A stretch of 34,099 nucleotides of DNA from Chryseobacterium sp. S0630 (GTDB lineage Bacteria; Bacteroidota; Bacteroidia; Flavobacteriales; Weeksellaceae). The translations under genes and the position numbers were made by a program. Location: the NCBI RefSeq assembly GCF_024158915.1, contig NZ_JAMZGF010000056.1:1-34099 (forward strand). Reading direction: 5' to 3'. This document shows, piece after piece, positions 6,697-12,458 of the stretch (its first letter is position 1; the number at the start of each line of letters is the position of its first letter). The notes below the pieces were generated by a model. That model was not told the DNA's origin, searched no databases, and saw nothing but the letters and a program-made list of their open reading frames with translations.

Positions 6697-7776
6697 ATGA
6701 TGAATAAGGACAAACAAATAAGCAGTGTTGCGATAAAGCAGATGTCGTTGCTGGCCATCATTCTGGTATTGGCAGGATTGATCTGTTTTAATCTGGCATT
6801 GTTTATTCCCTCGGTGTTGGGAGCGATTACCATTTATGTAGTCTGCAGGAAGTATAATTTTTATCTGCAGGAAGAAAAAAAATGGAAACCGTCACTTGCG
6901 GCTTTTGCATTGATGTTTGCTAGTCTTATTGTTCTTATTCTTCCGATTTATTTTATTGCTGATCTGATTATTGATAAGCTGGGAAATGCACAGGCTTATA
7001 TGGCCAAGTTCAATATCTTCCTGGATAAAATCCATTCTTATATTTTCTCGAAAACAGGATTTGATATTCTGAGCAAAGAAAATATGGCCAAGCTGAAAGA
7101 TAATGTAGGAAAAGCTTCTACTTCTGCAGTCAGCGGCACATTCAATACTCTTACAGTAGTGATGTCCATGTATTTTATTCTCTATTTTATGCTTGAAAGA
7201 CCAAGGCTTTTTGAAAAGATCCTTACTTCTTCAGCACCGTTGAAAAGATCCAACATTTCTTTGATAGGCGATAAAATGAGAAAACTGATCATGGCCAATG
7301 CTATCGGGATTCCGGTTGTAGCTATAGGACAGGGGATTGTTGCTCTCATCGGTTATCTGATTTTTGGGGCACCGGGAGCAGCATTGCTTTTTGCACTAAC
7401 GGCTGCGGCTTCTGTGATTCCTGTAGTAGGAACAGCTATTATCTATGTTCCGGTGTGTATCTTTATGATTGCGGAAGGCAATACCGGACAAGGAATTGGT
7501 TTGGCAATCTACTGTCTTGTGGTGGTAGGGCTTACAGATAATCTGCTTCGCTTTACCCTTTTAAAGAAACTGGAAAATATTCACCCCTTGAATACTGTAT
7601 TCGGAATCATCATGGGAATGAATCTGTTTGGGTTTATGGGACTTATTTTCGGGCCTATCCTTATCTCATTGACACTTCTGCTGGTTCAGGTATACAGAAA
7701 TGAATTTTCGGATGAAGAAACACCTCCGGATCTTGAATTACCCGGTGAGGATGATATTAAAGAAAAATTAATTTAA
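6697..7776 (+). CDS. AI-2E family transporter
   Basis: This 359-residue inner-membrane permease belongs to the AI-2E/PerM family (PF01594). The N-terminal half has two hydrophobic hairpins (about 14-50 and 65-90) and an amphipathic stretch. The conserved C-terminal half has SVIPVVGTAIIYVP, then a loop with GLTDNLLRFTLLKK, ENIHPLNTVFGII and GLIFGPILISL, all family signatures. Family members export autoinducer-2, act as Na+/H+ exchangers or are uncharacterised, so a substrate should not be assigned. No luxS is present in the window. A DUF3820 gene follows after 10 bp, probably in the same transcript. Confidence 0.9.
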   Translation: MMNKDKQISSVAIKQMSLLAIILVLAGLICFNLALFIPSVLGAITIYVVCRKYNFYLQEEKKWKPSLAAFALMFASLIVLILPIYFIADLIIDKLGNAQAYMAKFNIFLDKIHSYIFSKTGFDILSKENMAKLKDNVGKASTSAVSGTFNTLTVVMSMYFILYFMLERPRLFEKILTSSAPLKRSNISLIGDKMRKLIMANAIGIPVVAIGQGIVALIGYLIFGAPGAALLFALTAAASVIPVVGTAIIYVPVCIFMIAEGNTGQGIGLAIYCLVVVGLTDNLLRFTLLKKLENIHPLNTVFGIIMGMNLFGFMGLIFGPILISLTLLLVQVYRNEFSDEETPPDLELPGEDDIKEKLI

Positions 7777-7786
7777 TTATATAAAA

Positions 7787-8023
7787 GTGGAAGGACTTAA
7801 TCCCGAAATATTAAAAGAAATCTGTGTATTGAAAATGCCTTTTGGTAAGTATGAAGGAACGGTTCTTATTGATCTTCCGATCAGCTATCTTGAATGGTTT
7901 AATAAAAACGGAATGCCAAAGGGAAAACTGGGAATGCAGCTTTCAACGGTTTATGAGATCAAATTAAACGGACTTATGGATCTTTTGGCTCCCATCAGGG
8001 CATCAGTGAGAAATGGATTGTAA
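7787..8023 (+). CDS. DUF3820 family protein
   Basis: This 78-residue cytosolic protein starts at a GTG codon. It carries the DUF3820 signature MPFGKYEG...LIDLPISYLEWF, seen in small bacterial proteins and in exonuclease-associated modules; Pfam describes the family as possibly quorum-regulated, and the function is not settled. The C-terminus ends SVRNGL. A second, synonymously diverged copy of that tail and stop codon lies at 12320-12340, on the other side of the Sdp island. The original downstream neighbour was therefore uvrB, in convergent orientation. Confidence 0.85.
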   Translation: MEGLNPEILKEICVLKMPFGKYEGTVLIDLPISYLEWFNKNGMPKGKLGMQLSTVYEIKLNGLMDLLAPIRASVRNGL

Positions 8024-8050
8024 AAATTAAAGTATACCCATTTTAGTATA

Positions 8051-8085
8051 TAATTTCGGCGGCATCGAAGATGCCGCCGAAATTA
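8051..8085. terminator. Bidirectional terminator after the DUF3820 gene
   Basis: A perfect 16-bp stem (8051-8066 with 8070-8085) closes a three-base GAA loop, with A/T-rich flanks on both sides. It terminates DUF3820 and originally also the convergent uvrB. The equivalent hairpin in the right repeat (GGCGG at 12369-12373, CCGCC at 12385-12389) is degraded. Confidence 0.8.
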
Positions 8086-8102
8086 TTTTATCATTAATCC
8101 TT

Positions 8103-8148
8103 TTAAGCTTTCAAAGCTGCAATTTCATCCCGCAGCTTAGCAGCTTTA
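8103..8148 (-). pseudogene. uvrB 3'-end fragment
   Basis: On the minus strand this encodes the UvrB C-terminal tail KAAKLRDEIAALKA plus a stop. It differs slightly from the intact gene's KAAKLRDEIADLKD. No upstream uvrB sequence is attached: the frame runs directly into the island at about 8149. It is a relic of whatever event placed the island here. Confidence 0.85.
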
Positions 8149-8177
8149 TATAGTTTATAATAATTTCTACCAGACAA

Positions 8178-8633
8178 TTAAGTAGAAGATCTATATTTTA
8201 AGTATGATAAAAAGTCATTTTCATTTTTAATGCTCAATAGAACTTTTTTTCCAGAATATAGTTCAATATAAATAACTTTTTCAGAATCTAAAATATAGCC
8301 CCAACCATACTTCCTAGAATAACGTATTCCCCATCCAATGGTAGAATAGAAATCAATAAGATTGCCGATATAGGCATTTTTTATGTCTTTTTTATTTAAA
8401 ATCTTATAAAAAGGAATAAATGGGAAAAAAGAATATCTTATAAAATCTAAGTCAACAATAATTTTAAGTTTTGAAAACAGCAATATTAAAATAACAATTA
8501 ATGACAATATAGAAATAAAATATATTGTATTACGAGATTCATCACCTTTTAAACAAATTGTTAATACAACAATAAATTGAACAATAGACAAAAATCGAAG
8601 CAATATTGGAAATTTAAGAATTTGAGTTTTCAT
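8178..8633 (-). CDS. Small membrane protein, candidate Sdp immunity protein
   Basis: This is a 151-residue protein not recognised with certainty. Two hydrophobic helices near residues 12-28 and 36-56 are followed by a soluble domain of about 90 residues with alternating hydrophobic strands (IIVDLDFIRYSFFPF, then WGIRYSRKYGWGYIL, VIYIELYSGKKVLLSI, and NENDFLSYLKY). This resembles bacterial PH-like or YdbT-like membrane proteins. It is the last gene of the sdpC-sdpA-sdpB cluster, with its ATG 2 bp after the sdpB stop. It has no similarity visible by eye to Bacillus SdpI. Position, size and membrane topology suggest self-protection against the toxin; this is inference. Confidence 0.6.
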   Translation of the reverse strand: MKTQILKFPILLRFLSIVQFIVVLTICLKGDESRNTIYFISILSLIVILILLFSKLKIIVDLDFIRYSFFPFIPFYKILNKKDIKNAYIGNLIDFYSTIGWGIRYSRKYGWGYILDSEKVIYIELYSGKKVLLSIKNENDFLSYLKYRSST

Positions 8634-8635
8634 AA

Positions 8636-9550
8636 TTATGTCTTTTCAGATAATAATAAAGTCTTTTTATAGCTTGAGAATACTTTTCTTATTTTTAGGA
8701 TATTTTGTTTCATAGTAATTGTTGGATCAAAACAGTATAAAATCAGACATCCTGTCATTGAAATCCAAAAAGTACCTAGACCATGAATTAAAAATATAAG
8801 AAAATGAAATATGAATGCTAAAGTGAATAATACATATTTCAATTTTTGTTTTAGAAATAAACCAACAAACAGCATTATTTCTAAACCTATTACTCCCCAA
8901 TTTATTAAAGTTACTGTTATGCTATTTGTAAATAATGGACCTATCAAAAATTTAATATAGTCTGGAGCACCAAAAATATTATTGTTAAACCAATAATAAA
9001 CTGCTGTTCCATCAATCCATTCTGAAACTAAAAGTTTTGCAACTCCCGCATTTAGATATAACATTCCTAATTGAATTTGTATAACAACAAAGACTGAATA
9101 GGAGAAAAATATTAAGTATTTATTCTTTGGAACAATAGAATTGTTTACGGTTATCCATCCTAATTTTCTGGGATCTATGAGACATATAGGAATTAATAAC
9201 AAAACAATTATTACACTAATTTGATCCCCTCCTTCAATTATAAACATTGTATAGAAAGTTGAGTATGTAGCCCACCAATGAAACAATGATAAAAATCTCG
9301 GATATATTCCAGTTATTACTAAGATCAAAATAAGTAATGTAAAATAATAGGGAATTTTCATATTTGAAAACCAAAGATAATAATTCAAAAAGGATAATTC
9401 CCTTAAATTCTCTTTAAGCTTTATAATATGAAAATCTGGAAATAGATCCTTAAATGGAGAACATATTAATGTAAGGATCAAACTCAATGTCAGAAAAGAT
9501 CTCGCATACTGTAAAACATTTGATGTATATATTTTTGAAAAATCAGGCAT
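8636..9550 (-). CDS. sdpB: SdpB family membrane protein (toxin maturation)
   Basis: This 304-residue multi-pass protein matches the SdpB/HTTM type. There are about seven or eight hydrophobic segments, and the conserved central pattern QLGMLYLNAGVAKLLVSEW then GTAVYYWF and FGAP, as in HTTM and gamma-carboxylase-like membrane domains. In Bacillus subtilis, SdpA and SdpB are both needed to process pro-SdpC into the 42-residue SDP toxin. The ATG directly follows the sdpA stop codon with no gap, so translation is coupled. Codon use is strongly A/T-ending. The family assignment rests on motif recall and on the adjacent SdpA and SdpC-like genes. Confidence 0.85.
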   Translation of the reverse strand: MPDFSKIYTSNVLQYARSFLTLSLILTLICSPFKDLFPDFHIIKLKENLRELSFLNYYLWFSNMKIPYYFTLLILILVITGIYPRFLSLFHWWATYSTFYTMFIIEGGDQISVIIVLLLIPICLIDPRKLGWITVNNSIVPKNKYLIFFSYSVFVVIQIQLGMLYLNAGVAKLLVSEWIDGTAVYYWFNNNIFGAPDYIKFLIGPLFTNSITVTLINWGVIGLEIMLFVGLFLKQKLKYVLFTLAFIFHFLIFLIHGLGTFWISMTGCLILYCFDPTITMKQNILKIRKVFSSYKKTLLLSEKT

Positions 9551-10078
9551 TTATTTTAAATTAATTTTAACAAATGAATATGGTGTAAATTTTTCTTGAT
9601 TTCTACTTGCCCAAGCCCAAGGAATTGGTTTTCTCACAATAAACAAATAAAATCCATTTTTAAAATAGTTATTACTTTTCTTTAATTTAACTTCAATAGC
9701 TTTATCATACAAATGTTTAGCGTAATTACTCCCAACATCTTCAGTCCATAATTTAGTTGGTATATCTGAAACAATAATTGATGCTTCAAACCCTTGAACT
9801 CTAGATTTTCTTGAAAAACCATATAAATTCTCTTTAGATGAATTAGATAAAGGAAGATAAACTAAACGATTATTTTCAATTTTATATGCTTCTAGAAGCG
9901 ATTCTCTTGGATTACGTGTGAAAAAGCTCCATCCTTCTGGAAATAAAGTATTTAACTCCATTTTCAATTTCTCGCTCAAAACAACTTGTGTTTTGAGCGA
10001 TGAAATGAAAATAATTGTTATAATGAATATCCAAAAAGTAATGATGATTTTTTTATAGATAGAAAAATTGTCTTTCAT
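9551..10078 (-). CDS. sdpA: SdpA family protein (toxin maturation)
   Basis: This is a 175-residue protein with one N-terminal membrane anchor (about residues 10-28) and a domain with the SdpA hallmark LFPEGWSFFTRNPRE near residues 44-58, then PIPWAW near 152-157. In Bacillus, SdpA is a soluble/peripheral membrane protein acting with SdpB in SDP toxin maturation. Here it appears anchored. The ATG overlaps the sdpC stop by one base (TAATG), a typical coupling arrangement. The order toxin-A-B differs from the Bacillus order A-B-toxin. Confidence 0.88.
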   Translation of the reverse strand: MKDNFSIYKKIIITFWIFIITIIFISSLKTQVVLSEKLKMELNTLFPEGWSFFTRNPRESLLEAYKIENNRLVYLPLSNSSKENLYGFSRKSRVQGFEASIIVSDIPTKLWTEDVGSNYAKHLYDKAIEVKLKKSNNYFKNGFYLFIVRKPIPWAWASRNQEKFTPYSFVKINLK

Positions 10079-10845
10079 TATCCTCTAAAATAACTATCTA
10101 ATTGCCCTACTAAGATATCCTTACTTAATTGTTTCGAAGGTTCCAAACTTGACATTTCCATCGTTTCTGATAGAGGATCCCAATATGCCATTTTTGTAAC
10201 TACACTATATGCAGCCACGGCAATTGATACTGCAGCTGCGATTGCGTAAAATACACAAAAAGCACCAGCCAATGTACATAATTGAGTAATATTTTCTTTT
10301 ACAGCGTAATCGTTTAATATATCTTTTAATGTTTGAGAATCTTTTGAATTACTAAGATCTAAATTTATAATTTGACTTTTCAATGTATCGTTATTCTTTA
10401 TTGCACTGCTAAATGTAAATAGTCCTGAATATTTATCTGATGCTAATCCAGATTGCTCAACAAGTATCACAGATTCTTTAAGATATTTGTCTATTTCATA
10501 TAAGTTCCCTGAATACATAGCTTTTTGTAAATTTCCAAGAAAATGGGGATACTTAACCTTAATGAAATTAACTGATTCTGAGCTCATTTCTTTTAAATTT
10601 TGTAAGGTTTGCTTTGAGTTGCTAGAATTTTCTATTTGTATTTTAATATTTTTTAAAGATTCGACTTTATCTGAAATGTCATTTTGAAGGAAAAATAATC
10701 CCTTAAAGATTTCTTCACCACTTTTTTGATTTACTTTAACTTGTTCCTCTATTATTTTATTCCTATTTGCATTAACATAAATAAAATTGAGGAGAAGTAA
10801 AAAGATAAACACTGGGTTTTGTACAAATTTTCTGATTTTTTTCAT
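10078..10845 (-). CDS. sdpC: SdpC-like toxin precursor
   Basis: This 255-residue precursor has an N-terminal signal or anchor (about 11-27). The family-type motif GEEIFKGLFFLQND is at about 43-56. A helical pro-region follows. A hydrophobic, Ala-rich segment begins at residue 190 with CTLAGAFC (Cys190, Cys197) and runs to about 218. Bacillus SdpC likewise contains an internal hydrophobic toxin peptide with two nearby cysteines that form a disulfide; the same region here is the predicted mature toxin. A charged tail of about 35 residues (221-255) would be removed. The gene lies 36 bp after the DUF3887-like gene with no terminator between, so it is probably co-transcribed with it. The exact cleavage sites cannot be read from sequence. 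Confidence 0.8.
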   Translation of the reverse strand: MKKIRKFVQNPVFIFLLLLNFIYVNANRNKIIEEQVKVNQKSGEEIFKGLFFLQNDISDKVESLKNIKIQIENSSNSKQTLQNLKEMSSESVNFIKVKYPHFLGNLQKAMYSGNLYEIDKYLKESVILVEQSGLASDKYSGLFTFSSAIKNNDTLKSQIINLDLSNSKDSQTLKDILNDYAVKENITQLCTLAGAFCVFYAIAAAVSIAVAAYSVVTKMAYWDPLSETMEMSSLEPSKQLSKDILVGQLDSYFRG

Positions 10846-10881
10846 AATAGTGTTTTATAATTGTTAAACTTATATTGATGT

Positions 10882-11256
10882 TTATTTTAATTTCTTATCT
10901 GTGAATGATTTATGAGGAACGTAGTAAAACCCTGCTATTTTACTGGAGTTATTAAACGTAATCATCATATCAATTTTAGTTTTGTCAAATTCGCAATAAT
11001 AGTAGTATGTATTATCCTCATTATTAATTTCTAGAATTGTTTTAAAATTACCAAATTGAGTTTCTACATTTGTAAGAGTTTTTTTTAACTGATTTAAGTC
11101 AAATTTGTTAGTTATGGAAGGGTCTAAATAGGAATAGGATTTTTCGATCTTGTCAGTATTGTATAGGCCTTCAACAAAATCTTTTCCCATTTCTTTTTTG
11201 TTTTGAGCAATAGAAAAAATGGGAAATAGTAATAGAATCAATATTGTTTTCATCAT
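10882..11256 (-). CDS. Secreted DUF3887-like protein
   Basis: This 124-residue exported protein has a clear signal peptide (MMKTILILLLFPIFSIAQ, cleaved after the SIAQ region). A short alpha/beta domain follows with an NTF2-like/DUF3887 look: helical start GKDFVEGLYNTD, then strands with YYYYCEFDKTKIDMMITF and KIAGFYYVP. It lies between the split GLPGLI gene and sdpC, with 12-bp and 36-bp gaps. Its link with the Sdp toxin is only by operon position. It could be an accessory or second protective protein, or a passenger. Confidence 0.65.
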   Translation of the reverse strand: MMKTILILLLFPIFSIAQNKKEMGKDFVEGLYNTDKIEKSYSYLDPSITNKFDLNQLKKTLTNVETQFGNFKTILEINNEDNTYYYYCEFDKTKIDMMITFNNSSKIAGFYYVPHKSFTDKKLK

Positions 11257-11268
11257 AATATATATTAT

Positions 11269-11556
11269 TTATTTTATTTCAATAGGGTTATCATTTGATT
11301 TAAAAAAATCAAGGACTCTCTTTTCTTGTTGGCTCAATAATTCTCCAACTGTTATGTTGCTTCCTGGCATTTTGCTGGATCTCATTTCTGCTGTTATTTT
11401 TGATCTTGCTTCCGAAAATGGGTCATTTTTAAAAGAATTATAAGCTTTGAGAAACTTGTCTCGAGAGATTATATTAACATCATTAAAACCAGATATTCTT
11501 TCTGTAAAACTTAGTTCTGAAAAGTTTGTTATTTTTTTATTCCAGAAAGTACCCAT
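11269..11556 (-). pseudogene. C-terminal part of the frameshifted GLPGLI gene
   Basis: This 95-residue frame continues the GLPGLI protein in the -1 frame. From ITNFSELSFTERISGFN onward it supplies the roughly 87-residue C-terminus missing from the 11529-12125 frame. Joining the two at the A7 run on the minus strand (about 11532-11541) gives a protein of about 285 residues, a normal GLPGLI length. The Met at 11556 begins eight residues that are only the other frame's overlap, so it is unlikely to be a true start. Either one A has been lost from the run, or a slip on A-AAA-AAA makes the fusion. Confidence 0.7.
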
Positions 11557-12125
11557 GAATAGTTACCTTTTGTATCTTCGATTTTTACAATTAATCCAGG
11601 TAATCCATGGAACTTATACGGTCCGTCTGAATATTGAATTTCATTTGTAAACCAAGCTACCCATTTTCTTCCCCCGAAATCAAGCGTAGCTTTCTGGGCA
11701 GAAAATCCTAGAATCTTATCTGTTTCTTTCTCAATTTTCCAATTCTGTGGTGTAGAATCGATATATCCAAAATATTTTTGAGAAATACCATCTACGAATA
11801 TTGTTTTCATATCTGGATATTCTTTCTTAATCTTAAAAGTAAAAGACGGCCATTTTATAGATTTCCCAATATCATAAAAGATTCCTGATTTATGCATTTT
11901 TTCAGCAGCTTGTATTAATATAGAATCTTGTGCAACTAAGTTATAGTCTTTATAAATAGATTCTTTTTCTGAAATATCTAGGATTCCAATTGCCTTTTGG
12001 ATTTTAGACGAATCTTTTTTAGGTTTAAACGACAGTTCGTAAAAGAAACGGGTTGCATTACTTTGGGCATGGCTATAGAAAATAGCAAATAACAAGAAGT
12101 ATAATTGTACTGCTTTTTTCATCAT
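11529..12125 (-). CDS. GLPGLI family secreted protein, N-terminal part
   Basis: This is a 198-residue frame with a signal peptide (MMKKAVQLYFLLFAIFYSHAQ) and the family-defining motif YKFHGLPGLIVKIEDTKG near the end. GLPGLI proteins are exported Bacteroidetes proteins of unknown function, often near peptidases or transport genes. The frame ends early at GIKK-stop, just after an A7 run, and the missing C-terminus lies in the adjacent frame (11269-11556). It is the first gene of the island operon. It may be a decayed gene, a phase-variable gene switching by A-run length, or one read by -1 frameshifting; an assembly error in the homopolymer is also possible. Confidence 0.8.
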   Translation of the reverse strand: MMKKAVQLYFLLFAIFYSHAQSNATRFFYELSFKPKKDSSKIQKAIGILDISEKESIYKDYNLVAQDSILIQAAEKMHKSGIFYDIGKSIKWPSFTFKIKKEYPDMKTIFVDGISQKYFGYIDSTPQNWKIEKETDKILGFSAQKATLDFGGRKWVAWFTNEIQYSDGPYKFHGLPGLIVKIEDTKGNYSWVLSGIKK

Positions 12126-12144
12126 TTTGTTGTTTTTATAATTT

Positions 12145-12152
12145 CAAATGTA
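12145..12152 (-). promoter_or_regulatory. Promoter -7 box at the head of the island operon
   Basis: TACATTTG on the minus strand matches TAnnTTTG and lies about 19 bp before the GLPGLI start at 12125. It is the only good box seen between uvrB and sdpC, so it probably drives the whole operon. Bases 12153-12318 are extremely AT-rich and show nothing else. Confidence 0.55.
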
Positions 12153-12318
12153 ATGATTTTTCTTATATTATTTTATTTTTTTTGTGTTTTTTTTGTGATA
12201 TTCATAATTTTATATTTTTTAATATATTTTATGTTTAATAAAAATAATAACTCCTAATATGGTAGTTCATTTTTTGTTTATGATGAGTTTTTTATATGAT
12301 TTTTTATATTTTTTAGAA

Positions 12319-12458
12319 ATCAGTAAGAAACGGATTGTAAAATAAACATAACTTCAATATAAAGTTTCGGCGGGTTCAAACATGCCGCCCCAACAATTTT
12401 TTAATAAAATTTTTAATCTTTTAAATCTGCGATTTCATCCCGCAGCTTAGCAGCTTTA
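12319..12458. repeat. Right flanking direct repeat of the Sdp island
   Basis: This is the counterpart of 8002-8148. In order it contains the DUF3820 tail and stop (12319-12342), a degraded GGCGG hairpin (12369-12389), and the final coding bases of intact uvrB (12432-12458 identical to 8122-8148). The right copy belongs naturally to uvrB and the left copy to DUF3820. Confidence 0.85.
12320..12340 (+). pseudogene. DUF3820 gene 3'-end fragment
   Basis: Seven codons read SVRNGL-stop, identical in protein to the end of the DUF3820 gene but with two synonymous third-base changes. Just upstream the frame meets a stop and the similarity ends, which fixes the right island junction at about 12319. Confidence 0.8.

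Larger units (their letters stand above)
8002..8148. repeat. Left flanking direct repeat of the Sdp island
   Basis: This block matches 12319-12458 in order and content: the DUF3820 tail plus stop (22 of 24 bases identical at 8002-8025), a GGCGGC-type terminator hairpin, and the uvrB tail (27 identical bases at 8122-8148). The middle is diverged. Coding differences are mostly synonymous, so these are homologous copies that evolved as real gene ends rather than a fresh duplication. Confidence 0.85.
8149..12318. mobile_element. Sdp-type toxin island between DUF3820 and uvrB
   Basis: A segment of about 4.2 kb is bounded by the repeats at 8002-8148 and 12319-12458. It is visibly more AT-rich than its neighbours, and all its genes run on the minus strand. 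No integrase, transposase or terminal inverted repeat is present. Seven reading frames lie in it: split GLPGLI (two), DUF3887-like, SdpC-like, SdpA, SdpB and a candidate immunity protein. Gaps between them are 0-36 bp and a promoter box sits at the head, so it is probably one operon. Integration of a circular or linear donor at the shared gene ends would explain the flanks. Confidence 0.75.

Noticed and set aside
6697..7776. Quorum-sensing AI-2 exporter as a specific function
   Set aside because: The family name is historical and many members move other substrates; no luxS or AI-2 genes are here.
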